Source: Candidatus Aminicenantes bacterium UBA647 (GTDB taxonomy: Bacteria > Acidobacteriota > Aminicenantia > UBA2199). Taken from it: a stretch of 30,402 bases of DNA. Made by a program: the position numbers and the translations under genes. How positions within the stretch are numbered: position 1 is the first letter of the stretch; every line of letters starts with the position of its first letter. The notes under the pieces were generated by a model. It was not told the DNA's origin and did no database searches. It saw nothing but the letters and a program-made list of their open reading frames with translations. Location of the stretch: assembly GCA_002299555.1 (NCBI GenBank), contig DBOL01000059.1:1238-31639 (forward strand), read 5' to 3'. Below, one piece after another: positions 1 to 8,255 of the stretch.

Positions 1-3000
1 AATGAGAAAAGGATGCTTCAGGAATCTGTTGATGCACTATTTGATAACCAGAAAAGGAATAAGAGTTATATGAGTTCTCAAAAACGGCCGCTTAAGTCTC
101 TATCTGATTCTCTAAAGGGTAAACAGGGAAGATTCAGACAGAACCTTCTTGGTAAAAGGGTTGATTATTCAGGAAGATCAGTTATTGTTGTCGATCCTAA
201 GTTGAAGTTGGATCAGTGCGGACTTCCCAAGAAAATGGCCATAGAGTTGTTTAAACCTTTTATTTACAATAAACTGGAAAAAAAAGGTGTCGTAACAACT
301 TTGAGGGTTGCGAGGACCTGGGTAGAAGAGAACAGGACAGAAGTTTGGGATGCTCTTGATGAAGTAATTAAAGAACATACCGTTCTTTTGAACAGAGCGC
401 CAACTCTTCATAGATTAGGTATTCAAGCCTTTAAACCACAGCTTGTAGAAGGGAATGCAATTACTCTCCATCCAATGGTATGTCCTGCATTCAATGCAGA
501 TTTTGATGGAGACCAGATGGCAGTTCATGTTCCACTTTCTCTTGAAGCACAGGCTGAGGCAAAGATTCTTATGCTTTCAACTAATAATATTCTCAATCCT
601 GCAAATGGTCATCCGCTTGCAGTTCCGACTCAGGATATGATTCTGGGGTTCTATTATCTCACTTTCTACAAAAAAGGATTGAAAGGTGAGAATATGATAT
701 TCAGTTCCCAGAAAGAAGTATTAATGGCTCTTGAGCATAAAATTATAGATATTAATGCAAAGATAAGGGTAAAATACATTGGAAAATTGAGAAATCTTGA
801 TTCGTATCCTCTTGATGACCAGGATGTTGCGAATTGTCCTGAAACAGAGATAAAGCAGGGTGAGAACAGACTCCTTGTAACAACTCCGGGAAGAATTATT
901 TTTAACCGTTTACTCCCGGAAGCAACACCCTTTATAAATGGATTGTTAAAGAAAAAGGGGATTCAGAATATTGTTTCATTTATTTATCTTGTTCAGGGTT
1001 TTAATCCTACAGTTGAAACTCTTGACAAGCTTAAAGAGGCAGGTTTTGAATATGCAACTCGTGCCGGATTTACGATCGGCATCTCTGATCTGGTAGTTCC
1101 TGATGAAAAAGAATCGATAATTAAAGCTACTAATGCAGAATTGGAAAAGATCGAGCAGAAATATGCAAAAGGACTGTTAACAGCAGGAGAAAGGCATAAT
1201 ACGATTATAGCTAAGTGGAGTAAAGCAACAGATGATATCAAAGAAAAAATGTTTGATAACATGAAAAAGATAAGTTATGAAGGTGATAGTATTAATCCTC
1301 TTTATGTGATGTCAGATTCAGGTGCAAGAGGTAGTCAGGATCAGTTAAAACAACTTGCCGGAATGAGAGGTTTGATGGCTAAGCCTTCAGGAGAAATTCT
1401 GGAAACTCCGATCACGGCAAATTTTAAGGAAGGATTATCAGTTCTCCAATACTTTATCTCTACTCATGGAGCACGAAAAGGATTGGCTGATACAGCATTA
1501 AAAACTGCAGATGCCGGTTATTTGACAAGAAAACTCGTTGACGCTGCAATTGAGGTAATAGTTAAGGAGGATGATTGCGGTACAATAAACGGACTTGATG
1601 TTTCTGCAATTATAGAGAATGGAAAAGAAATAGAACCATTTATTGAGAGAATTATAGGAAGGTTTGCTGCTGAAGATGTTTTATCTCCGGATGATCCTAA
1701 AAAAATACTGGTGAAAAATAACGATCTTATCGATGAATATTCAGCCAGAGAAATAATTGACCATGGTATTCTTAAGCTCAAGATCAGATCTGTTATCGCA
1801 TGTGAAACGGAGGCAGGAGTCTGCCGGAGATGTTATGGACGGAATCTTTCTAATGGAAAATTAATTAATATGGGAGAAGCCGTAGGAATTATCGCTGCTC
1901 AGTCGATCGGAGAACCGGGAACACAATTAACAATGAGAACTTTCCATATTGGAGGAGTTGCTTCCGGTACCGAAAGCCAGACCAGAGTAAGTGCTTCCTA
2001 TGACGGTAAAATTATTTATACAGATCTTGAAGTAATTGAAAATAAAGAAAAAGAAATGATCGCAATGAACAGGACCGGAAAAATTCAGATTCTGGATTCG
2101 AAAAAGAGGGAAAAGGCTATTTATCCCGTAGCATATGGATCAGTGATATTGGTGAAAAAAGGTAGCACGGTTAAGAAAGGTGACCTTTTAATGCAATGGG
2201 ACCCTTTCGTAAATGCAATACTTACGAGAGAAAACGGTATAGTTGAGATGAAGGATCTTGAAGAAAATATCTCATTTGTTAATGAGAGAGATGAAACAAC
2301 CGGCATGATAACACCTATCGTAATTGATATCAGTAATGAAAAGTTGAGAGATGAACTTCAGCCACAGATCATTATTAGAGATAAAAAAACTAATAAGATA
2401 ATCAGAAAATTCCTACTCCCTGTCAATGCTCATTTAACCGTTAAAGATGGTGAAGAGGTGAGTGCAGGTGGAATTCTGGCAAAGATACCTTCAGAATCTG
2501 CAAAAACAAAAGATATTACAGGTGGACTTCCAAGGATCACGGAGCTTTTTGAGGCAAGGAAACCGAAAGCTCCTGCTAAAATGGCACAGATCGATGGTAC
2601 AGTTCAATATGGAAAGCTTTTAAAGGGATCCAGGAAACTTTCTATTCTCCCTGACGATCAAAATGTTAAGCCTGATGAACATAATATTCCAAGAGGGTCT
2701 TATATTATTGTTGGGGATGGAGACAAGATCCAGGCAGGTACACCATTAATGGATGGTCCACTTGATCCTATCGATATATTAACTGTTCTTGGAGAAATAA
2801 AACTTGCAGAATATCTTATTAAAGAGGTACAGGAAGTTTACAGGCTTCAGGGTGTATCTATCAATGATAAGCATATTGAAATAATTGTAAGACAGATGAT
2901 AAAATGGCGTCGCATTGAAGAGATCGGGAATACTAAGTTCATTTCTGATCAGATAATTGAAAAATGGAAATTTGCACAGGAGAATGAGAAGGTTGTTGCA

Positions 3001-3273
3001 GAGGGTGGAAAACCGGCTAAGGCTAAGCCCCATTTGCTACCTATATCAAGAGCTGCTTTAGCTTATGAAAGTTTTATTTCAGCGGCTGCATTCCAGGAAA
3101 CCACTAAGATCCTTACAGAAGCTGCAATTGAAGGAAAGGTTGATAGGCTTCTTGGTATAAAAGAAAATGTGACAATGGGAAGGCTGATCCCTGCTGGAAC
3201 AGGATATCCATTATATCATGAAGCTCAATCTGAAGATAAGGGTAGTGAACTTCTGGAAAAAGCAGCGGAATAG
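1..3273 (+). CDS. rpoC: DNA-directed RNA polymerase subunit beta' (5' truncated)
   Basis: The catalytic beta' subunit of RNA polymerase. The reading frame is already open at base 1 (NEKRMLQES...), so the gene begins upstream, where rpoB would be expected; about 300 N-terminal residues including the first zinc ribbon are missing. Visible landmarks are the switch/clamp region KRVDYSGRSVI, the catalytic Mg-binding NADFDGDQMAVH (from about 493), and the second zinc site made by the Cys in EDDCGTING and the three Cys of CETEAGVCRRCYG near 1800-1840. The trigger loop begins at GEPGTQLTMRTFHIGG and is followed by a long SI3-type insertion before TKDITGGLPRITELFEARKPK. The length from NEKR to the stop (1090 residues) is close to that of the SI3-containing E. 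coli protein. It converges on the next gene with a 32 bp gap. Confidence 0.98.
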   Translation, partial: NEKRMLQESVDALFDNQKRNKSYMSSQKRPLKSLSDSLKGKQGRFRQNLLGKRVDYSGRSVIVVDPKLKLDQCGLPKKMAIELFKPFIYNKLEKKGVVTTLRVARTWVEENRTEVWDALDEVIKEHTVLLNRAPTLHRLGIQAFKPQLVEGNAITLHPMVCPAFNADFDGDQMAVHVPLSLEAQAEAKILMLSTNNILNPANGHPLAVPTQDMILGFYYLTFYKKGLKGENMIFSSQKEVLMALEHKIIDINAKIRVKYIGKLRNLDSYPLDDQDVANCPETEIKQGENRLLVTTPGRIIFNRLLPEATPFINGLLKKKGIQNIVSFIYLVQGFNPTVETLDKLKEAGFEYATRAGFTIGISDLVVPDEKESIIKATNAELEKIEQKYAKGLLTAGERHNTIIAKWSKATDDIKEKMFDNMKKISYEGDSINPLYVMSDSGARGSQDQLKQLAGMRGLMAKPSGEILETPITANFKEGLSVLQYFISTHGARKGLADTALKTADAGYLTRKLVDAAIEVIVKEDDCGTINGLDVSAIIENGKEIEPFIERIIGRFAAEDVLSPDDPKKILVKNNDLIDEYSAREIIDHGILKLKIRSVIACETEAGVCRRCYGRNLSNGKLINMGEAVGIIAAQSIGEPGTQLTMRTFHIGGVASGTESQTRVSASYDGKIIYTDLEVIENKEKEMIAMNRTGKIQILDSKKREKAIYPVAYGSVILVKKGSTVKKGDLLMQWDPFVNAILTRENGIVEMKDLEENISFVNERDETTGMITPIVIDISNEKLRDELQPQIIIRDKKTNKIIRKFLLPVNAHLTVKDGEEVSAGGILAKIPSESAKTKDITGGLPRITELFEARKPKAPAKMAQIDGTVQYGKLLKGSRKLSILPDDQNVKPDEHNIPRGSYIIVGDGDKIQAGTPLMDGPLDPIDILTVLGEIKLAEYLIKEVQEVYRLQGVSINDKHIEIIVRQMIKWRRIEEIGNTKFISDQIIEKWKFAQENEKVVAEGGKPAKAKPHLLPISRAALAYESFISAAAFQETTKILTEAAIEGKVDRLLGIKENVTMGRLIPAGTGYPLYHEAQSEDKGSELLEKAAE

Positions 3274-3305
3274 TTTCTTTAAATTATTTTACTGAAATTT
3301 GGCAG

Positions 3306-3854
3306 CTAAACTTTTTTGAAATAAAAAAGTGCTTTAAATATTAAAGCGATTACAATAAAAAGCGCAAAGTAGGTTACCTTATATTCTTTATTCTTCATAT
3401 AGAATGATATATTAAATCCACTGAAGTTGATTTTTTTGAACACAGGAAAGAAAGAATTCAGCCCTTTTGACCATTTGTCATATTTAGACCCGAATTTATT
3501 TCTCATTCTTTTATTTTCCATAACCATTAATGCTGGAAAGAAGAGCAAATAATATATAATAAAAATAATGTAGCAATAAAGGTGATTTGCTGCAATTGCA
3601 ATTCCAACTCCTAATATAAAATTTCCAAAATATAGCGGATTCCTTGATAATGCATAAGGACCATCTGTAGCAAGTTCATTATTTTTGTTTATATAACCTG
3701 ATGCCCATGCTCGAAAAAATGTTCCAAGCATAATAAAAAAAAATCCTATAGCAATTGATTTTGCATTTGGTTTTGCAAAATAAAATACTATAAATAAACT
3801 TAATATGCCAACAAAGGCACGATATCTTTCGAAGTATTTTTTAAAGTTTTCCAT
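3306..3854 (-). CDS. Isoprenylcysteine carboxyl methyltransferase / PEMT-like membrane methyltransferase
   Basis: A 182-residue, strongly hydrophobic protein with about five membrane segments. The motif GPYALSRNPLYFGN (residues 65-78) and the downstream E-N-K-x-M-x-x-K-F-G-x-x-Y-x-x-W segment (about 110-130) are the SAM-binding signature of the ICMT/phospholipid-methyltransferase superfamily. The family methylates prenylcysteines, phospholipids or small lipids at the membrane. The bacterial substrate cannot be told from the sequence, and no prenyltransferase lies beside it. It is a single gene, convergent with rpoC and divergent from the GntR gene. The ATG at 3854 is the only start that keeps the first membrane helix. 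I am sure of the superfamily and unsure of the substrate. Confidence 0.8.
   Translation of the reverse strand: MENFKKYFERYRAFVGILSLFIVFYFAKPNAKSIAIGFFFIMLGTFFRAWASGYINKNNELATDGPYALSRNPLYFGNFILGVGIAIAANHLYCYIIFIIYYLLFFPALMVMENKRMRNKFGSKYDKWSKGLNSFFPVFKKINFSGFNISFYMKNKEYKVTYFALFIVIALIFKALFYFKKV
3310..3347. terminator. Two tandem AT-rich hairpins at the rpoC/methyltransferase convergent end
   Basis: Bases 3310-3317 and 3323-3330 form a perfect 8 bp inverted repeat (ACTTTTTT/AAAAAAGT, 5-base loop). It is followed directly by GCTTTAA/TTAAAGC (3331-3337 and 3341-3347). They lie inside the last codons of the minus-strand gene, about 40 bases past the rpoC stop. The stems are weak, so a role in ending rpoC transcription is only a possibility. 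Confidence 0.25.
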
Positions 3855-3930
3855 ATTAAATTTTTCTAAATAGTGATTATTATTAATTGAAATTATAACA
3901 TATAAATCTACTAAATTCTATTTGATTAAG

Positions 3931-3959
3931 TTGAATTTTTTGTATTACTGTACTATAAT
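3931..3959 (+). promoter_or_regulatory. Sigma70-type promoter of the GntR gene
   Basis: TTGAAT (3931-3936), a 17-base spacer, then a perfect TATAAT (3954-3959). The expected transcript start near 3966 leaves only about 8 bases before the ATG at 3975, so the mRNA is nearly leaderless and has no Shine-Dalgarno. Confidence 0.75.
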
Positions 3960-3967
3960 AATAGTAC
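3950..3967. promoter_or_regulatory. Palindromic operator of the YtrA-type GntR regulator
   Basis: A perfect inverted repeat, GTACTAT - AATA - ATAGTAC. It covers the whole -10 hexamer and the expected transcript start of the GntR gene. GTAC-edged palindromes of this kind are typical GntR/YtrA sites, so negative autoregulation is the natural reading. I found no second copy in the window by eye. Confidence 0.7.
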
Positions 3968-3974
3968 GGAAAAA

Positions 3975-4355
3975 ATGAAAACTGAATTTACCATTAAAAC
4001 CAATTCACCTATACCTCTGTATGAACAGATAAAGAGGGAAATTAAGTTGAAAATTTTATCAGGGATTCTGCATCCTGATGAAAAACTTATTCCCATAAGG
4101 GAATATGCAAAGTTATTAAAGGTAAATTCAAATACAATTGTAAAAGTTTATTATCAACTTGATATAGAAGGATACTTGTATTCCAAGCCGGGGCAGGGTT
4201 ACTTTGTCAGGAGAACTTTCGTGGATAAAAACAAGAAGGGGTTAGAATTATTCAGGTCTATTACTGAGGAATATCTGCAAAATGCTACAGATCTTGGTAT
4301 ATCTATTGATTACATAATAAAAAATTTTAAAATATTACAAAAAAAACTAAAATAG
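3975..4355 (+). CDS. GntR family transcriptional regulator, YtrA type
   Basis: A 126-residue protein made of a winged helix-turn-helix (about residues 10-78, with IPLYEQIKREIKLKIL, IPIREYAKLLKVNSNTIVK and the wing GYLYSKPGQGYFV) and only about 45 further residues. This short C-terminal part is the hallmark of the YtrA subfamily, which lacks a large ligand domain. YtrA-type regulators usually sit beside ABC transporter genes and repress them. Here the next genes are an NfeD/SPFH pair and the nearest ABC genes are 3.2 kb away. The perfect palindrome over its own -10 makes autorepression likely. The start at 3975 fits both the family N-terminus and the promoter position. Confidence 0.9.
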   Translation: MKTEFTIKTNSPIPLYEQIKREIKLKILSGILHPDEKLIPIREYAKLLKVNSNTIVKVYYQLDIEGYLYSKPGQGYFVRRTFVDKNKKGLELFRSITEEYLQNATDLGISIDYIIKNFKILQKKLK

Positions 4356-4385
4356 TATAATGATCCTAGAAAAAAATATAATGAT
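4356..4385. repeat. 9 bp direct repeat upstream of nfeD-like gene
   Basis: TATAATGAT occurs at 4356-4364 and again at 4377-4385, exactly 21 bases apart, about two helical turns. Both copies contain a perfect -10 hexamer, but neither has a convincing -35 at 17 bases. They may be tandem binding sites or tandem weak promoters for the NfeD-SPFH pair. Confidence 0.4.
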
Positions 4386-4419
4386 ATTCAAAAGTAATTA
4401 TTAATGTCCGGAGGTTAAT

Positions 4420-4875
4420 ATGGGAAATGATATGATTTGGGCTATTGTCGGGATTGTACTTATATTTCTTGAATTTTATATTCCAGGGCTTGTGATTATT
4501 TTTTTTGGAGCCGGTGCACTTGTAACAGCACTATTTGCCTTTGTTATAGGGAATACATTCTCATTACAATTCCAATTGTTGACATTTATTGTAACTTCAA
4601 TTCTTTCACTGGTTCTATTAAGAAAATATATGAAAAAAATATTTACAGGTAAAATGGAAAATGAAAGTGATAGTGAAAATTTCAATATTGAGATAGGCAG
4701 AATTGTTCCTGTTGTAGAATATATTCAGCATGGCGAGATCGGAGGGAAAGTGAAATATCAGGGTACTATATGGAGTGCTGAATCAGACAAATCCATACCC
4801 CCCGGGGAGAGTGTCGAGATTACAGGTAGCCGGAATTTAACTTTAATTGTAAAAAAAATTAGTAAGGAGGATTGA
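4420..4875 (+). CDS. NfeD-like membrane protein (short form)
   Basis: A 151-residue protein with two to three N-terminal membrane segments (about residues 5-68) and a C-terminal OB-fold domain (about 90-148, starting IGRIVPVVEYI and including VKYQGTIWSAESD and PPGESVEI). It lacks the ClpP-like protease domain of long NfeD proteins. Short NfeD proteins are encoded next to SPFH/stomatin genes and are thought to act with them in membrane microdomains. That pairing is kept here, with the SPFH gene starting two bases after the stop. The start is set by GGAGG at 4410-4414. The charged segment GKMENESDSENF (77-88) links membrane and soluble parts. Confidence 0.9.
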   Translation: MGNDMIWAIVGIVLIFLEFYIPGLVIIFFGAGALVTALFAFVIGNTFSLQFQLLTFIVTSILSLVLLRKYMKKIFTGKMENESDSENFNIEIGRIVPVVEYIQHGEIGGKVKYQGTIWSAESDKSIPPGESVEITGSRNLTLIVKKISKED

Positions 4876-4877
4876 AA

Positions 4878-5804
4878 ATGGAAATAATCTTTGGAGTCTT
4901 AGCATTTCTTGTTATTGTAGCAATATTCAAAACAGCCAGAATAATACCCAATCAATGGGCATTCATCATTGAGCGTCTGGGTAAGTATGCCGGAACACTC
5001 GGACCCGGGTTTCATCTTCTTATTCCATTTATAGATAAAGTCGCTTATAAGCACAGTCTTAAAGAAATTGCTATAGATGTACCACCACAAAGTTGTATAA
5101 CAAAAGATAATATCTCCGTGGAAATTGATGGAGTCCTTTATATCAGAGTCGTGGATCCTGTAAAAGCCAGTTATGGTATCAGGGATTTTAAGTACGCAAT
5201 TGTACAACTTGCTCAGACTACAATGCGTTCGGAAATAGGTAGGATAGAACTCGATGTAACTTTTGAATCGAGAGATAATATCAATACCCGGATCGTTACG
5301 GCTATTGATGAAGCTTCTGATCCATGGGGGATTAAAGTTACCAGATATGAGATTAAGAACATAGATACTCCACAGACAATTAGAGATGCTATGGAAAAAC
5401 AGATGCGTGCTGAGCGGGAAAAGAGGGAACAGGTAGCAATTTCTGAGGGTGATAAAATTGCTCGGATAAACAGGGCGCAGGGAGTTAGACAGGAGATGGT
5501 TGAGACCTCTGAGGGTGAAAGAATAAAGCGTGAAAATGAAGCAAAAGGTGAAGCGTCAGCAATCCTCGAGGTTGCCCGTGCTACTGCTGAAGGGCTCAGA
5601 GAAATATCACATGCAATTAACCAGGAGGGCGGAAAGGATGCTGTTAGTATGAGAATTGCAACTGACTGGATAGAATCTTTCAAATCTCTTGCGAAAGAGA
5701 CAAACTCAATGATCATTCCTGCCAACCTAACTGATATAGCAAGCATTACTTCAATTTTAAATAATGCATTTGACTTCAGTAAGAAGAGGGAGAAAAAAAG
5801 CTGA
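4878..5804 (+). CDS. SPFH domain protein (stomatin/paraslipin, QmcA-like)
   Basis: A 308-residue membrane-anchored scaffold protein. It has one N-terminal hydrophobic anchor (about 1-20), an SPFH/band-7 domain (about 22-185, with RLGKYAGTLGPGFHLLIPFID and DGVLYIRVVDPVKASYGI), then a charged Glu/Ala-rich helical stretch (about 185-245, with repeated ISEGDKIAR / TSEGERIKR units), and a short tail. This layout fits the paraslipin/QmcA branch, whose members form large ring-like assemblies. I start it at the ATG at 4878, because AAGGAGG at 4864-4870 gives a 7-base spacing. The in-frame TTG at 4872 would leave one base only. It is translationally linked to the NfeD gene. Confidence 0.93.
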   Translation: MEIIFGVLAFLVIVAIFKTARIIPNQWAFIIERLGKYAGTLGPGFHLLIPFIDKVAYKHSLKEIAIDVPPQSCITKDNISVEIDGVLYIRVVDPVKASYGIRDFKYAIVQLAQTTMRSEIGRIELDVTFESRDNINTRIVTAIDEASDPWGIKVTRYEIKNIDTPQTIRDAMEKQMRAEREKREQVAISEGDKIARINRAQGVRQEMVETSEGERIKRENEAKGEASAILEVARATAEGLREISHAINQEGGKDAVSMRIATDWIESFKSLAKETNSMIIPANLTDIASITSILNNAFDFSKKREKKS

Positions 5805-5839
5805 AATTGGTATACATAAGTCGAATTTCATAAAATATA

Positions 5840-5868
5840 TTGGATATATATACTCATTATGTTATAAA
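5840..5868 (+). promoter_or_regulatory. Possible promoter of the kinase gene
   Basis: TTGGAT (5840-5845), 17 bases, TATAAA (5863-5868). The -35 is weak. The expected start near 5875 gives a leader of about 25 bases containing the GAGG used by the ATG at 5900. Confidence 0.4.
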
Positions 5869-5899
5869 TGTATAAGTTCGTTTTATGAGGTTCTTATAC

Positions 5900-7441
5900 A
5901 TGAATGCAATTCCTGAAATACCAGGTTATCATATTGAGAAAGAGATAGGCCGTGGGGGTATGGCCCGGATCTTTTCCGCCATAGACAGGATATCTGAGCG
6001 CAAAGTTGCATTGAAGGTTTTTACACCCTCAATGATAAATGAAAAAGATGCAAGGGAAAGATTTTTAGCTGAAGGAGAAATACTTTCAAAACTTAATCAT
6101 AAGAATATCGTTCCTGTTTATGATGTAGGAAATTCTGGTGACCTTAATTATATTTCAGTGGAATACCTGGAGGGGAAAAGTTTAAAGGAGAGGATACATC
6201 CCGAAGTCGGGGATAGGATAACGGTCACTGAATCTCTGAATATTATAAAATTGATCGCCGGAGCTCTTGCATATTCTCATAGTATGGGGTTGATACACAG
6301 AGATATTAAACCAGAGAATATTCTATTCCGTGCTGATGATACACCGGTTCTGGTAGATTTTGGCATAGCTAAAGATTTTTCAGCGGGAAAGAACTTTACA
6401 ATGACCGGAACATCTATCGGCACTCCATTTTATATGAGTCCTGAACAAATTAAAGGACTACCACCTGATCAAAAAAATGATATTTACAGCCTGGGTGTTG
6501 TCCTGTATGAAATGCTTACAGGAGAAATCCCTTATAAAGGTACAGATATTATTACTATTGCTATGAAACATGAAAGAGATCCAATCCCGACTCTTCCCCC
6601 CAAGCTGTCAAATCTTCAGGAATTGATTAACAGGATGATGGCTAAAAACAGCAATGAACGTCCTTCCGGGGGAAATGAAGTTATAGATCTGATTGATCTG
6701 TGGGATCACAGGCCGAATATTATTCCTGAGCTTGAAGATAGGAGAGGATTTAAAGGGAAAAGAAATGTCTTCATGAAGATCATTCTATTTCTGGCTGTTT
6801 TCATGATACCTGTGATTACAGGAAATCTGATTAGAACAGGTGTTGATGTTCACCTTCCCGATAAGATTGAAATAATAAAAAAGGATAAAGAAAAAGATCC
6901 TCCAAAAACTATTGTAAAAATAAAGAAATATGTGCCTAATGTTCAATTGAGGTCCCGAAATAATATTATATCTCAAGATGAAATATTCAGTTCTTTAAAA
7001 AAATACAATTTTTTTGATTCAAAGCATAATCCGGATGGGAACTTTATTAACAGATACAGAACAGAAGTAGTTAATCAGGAAAAAGTAATAATTGATGGGG
7101 AAACAGGATTAATGTGGGACTTCAGGGGTTCATTCAAGTCCATGTCCATAAGTTCTGCCAGGAAATGGATTGATGAATTGAATAAAAGAAAATTTGCAGG
7201 TTTTTCTGACTGGCGACTCCCGACTATTGAAGAAGGAGCTTCCCTTCTTGAGAAAAAAAAATGGTATGGGGATCTTCATGTTTTTTCCGTATTCTCAATA
7301 GTTCAAAAAGAGATCTGGACATCAGATATAAAGGAAGATGAAAATAGTAACTGGATAATCAGCTTCAAGAAGGGGAGGATTCGGAATGTATCTCTCTTCA
7401 AGAAAAGATCGTACGTCAGATCGGTAAGAAAAATAAACTGA
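5900..7441 (+). CDS. Transmembrane Ser/Thr protein kinase with C-terminal DUF1566 domain
   Basis: A 513-residue PknB-type kinase. The cytoplasmic kinase domain (about 10-270) has the glycine loop GRGGMARIF (17-25), the ATP-binding Lys39 in VALKVF, the catalytic loop HRDIKPEN (133-140), DFG (153-155) and GTPFYMSPEQ, so it should be active. One membrane helix follows (about 291-311), then a Lys-rich linker (326-343) and a DUF1566/Lcl-C type domain (about 396-510: ETGLMW, ARKWIDELNKRKFAGFSDWRLPT, ending YVRSVR) placed in the periplasm. DUF1566 is related to C-type-lectin/FGE-like folds and could act as a ligand sensor; that is inference. The ATG at 5900 is preferred over 5885, because TGAGG at 5886-5890 lies nine bases before it. 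No partner phosphatase is nearby. Confidence 0.92.
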   Translation: MNAIPEIPGYHIEKEIGRGGMARIFSAIDRISERKVALKVFTPSMINEKDARERFLAEGEILSKLNHKNIVPVYDVGNSGDLNYISVEYLEGKSLKERIHPEVGDRITVTESLNIIKLIAGALAYSHSMGLIHRDIKPENILFRADDTPVLVDFGIAKDFSAGKNFTMTGTSIGTPFYMSPEQIKGLPPDQKNDIYSLGVVLYEMLTGEIPYKGTDIITIAMKHERDPIPTLPPKLSNLQELINRMMAKNSNERPSGGNEVIDLIDLWDHRPNIIPELEDRRGFKGKRNVFMKIILFLAVFMIPVITGNLIRTGVDVHLPDKIEIIKKDKEKDPPKTIVKIKKYVPNVQLRSRNNIISQDEIFSSLKKYNFFDSKHNPDGNFINRYRTEVVNQEKVIIDGETGLMWDFRGSFKSMSISSARKWIDELNKRKFAGFSDWRLPTIEEGASLLEKKKWYGDLHVFSVFSIVQKEIWTSDIKEDENSNWIISFKKGRIRNVSLFKKRSYVRSVRKIN

Positions 7442-7498
7442 AAAAATCTGATAATATATCTAATGAGAAATCAAATTTATCAAGTTGATTGATATTTG

Positions 7499-7514
7499 AA
7501 TATGATATCATATT
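7499..7514. promoter_or_regulatory. 16 bp perfect palindrome upstream of the ABC operon
   Basis: AATATGAT/ATCATATT is perfectly self-complementary and lies 37 bases before the ATP-binding protein gene. It contains the -10-like hexamer TATGAT (7501-7506). No clear -35 is seen. A dimeric regulator could bind here; which one is unknown. Confidence 0.4.
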
Positions 7515-7550
7515 GATAGATAAACTTTTCAATGTGATCAGGGAGGGGAA

Positions 7551-8255
7551 ATGAGTCTAATTTCAGCAGTGGATATAAATAAGATATACAGGTCAGGAGA
7601 TATTGAGGTCCATGCATTAAAATCAGTTGATTTTGAGATCGAATCCGGATCCTTTATATCATTTATAGGTCCCTCAGGAAGTGGAAAGACCACACTTTTA
7701 AACCTGATCGGCTGTCTTGACAAGCCAACTTCGGGGAAACTGGAAGTTGCAGGGATTTTAACTTCCGATCTTTCAAGAAGAGAAGCCGCGTTTTTCAGGG
7801 GCGAAAATCTTGGTTTTATTTTCCAGGATTTCAATCTTATTCCGGTGCTAACAGTTTATGAAAATGTAGAATATCCTCTTTTACTGGTTCAGAATCTCCC
7901 TCAAAAGGAGAGAAGTGATCGTGTCTATTCGCTGTTGGAAAAAGTTGGGATGAAAGATCAGGTGGATAAGTATCCGGATCAGATATCCGGAGGTCAGAAA
8001 CAGAGAGTTGCGGTTGCAAGAGCGCTGGTCTCAAAGCCCAGGCTTGTTCTTGCTGATGAACCGACAGCAAATCTGGACAGCAAAACTGCATTTATGGTTA
8101 TAGATATAATGAGACAAATGAGAGATGACTATGGTGTTACTTTTATATTTTCAACTCATGATCCAAAAATAGTTGGCGAAGTTGAAACATTATTCACTTT
8201 GGTAGATGGTGTGCTGGTAAGTACTAAAAAAGGAAAAGGAGGTCAGAATGATTAA
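7551..8255 (+). CDS. ABC transporter ATP-binding protein, LolD/MacB type
   Basis: A 234-residue ATPase of the LolD/MacB/FtsE group. It has Walker A GPSGSGKT (40-47), a Q-loop in FIFQDFNLIP (Q92), the signature SGGQKQR (146-152), Walker B LVLADE (165-170) followed by PTANLDS, and the switch His203 in FSTHD. GGGAGG at 7541-7546 sets the start. The stop overlaps the start of the permease by eight bases, so the two are made together. It should energise the neighbouring FtsX-type permease by mechanotransmission rather than by moving a solute through the membrane. The presence of LolA-like and barrel genes downstream suggests lipoprotein or lipid traffic to the outer membrane. Confidence 0.95.
   Translation: MSLISAVDINKIYRSGDIEVHALKSVDFEIESGSFISFIGPSGSGKTTLLNLIGCLDKPTSGKLEVAGILTSDLSRREAAFFRGENLGFIFQDFNLIPVLTVYENVEYPLLLVQNLPQKERSDRVYSLLEKVGMKDQVDKYPDQISGGQKQRVAVARALVSKPRLVLADEPTANLDSKTAFMVIDIMRQMRDDYGVTFIFSTHDPKIVGEVETLFTLVDGVLVSTKKGKGGQND

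Noticed and set aside
178..411. Antisense reading frames within rpoC and other long genes
   Set aside because: They mirror strongly coding genes on the other strand, lack ribosome sites and show no family motifs.
5802..5830. Inverted repeat TGAAATT...AATTTCA as a terminator after the SPFH gene
   Set aside because: The stem is AT-rich with a 15-base loop and no T run follows, so it does not meet the standard for an intrinsic terminator.
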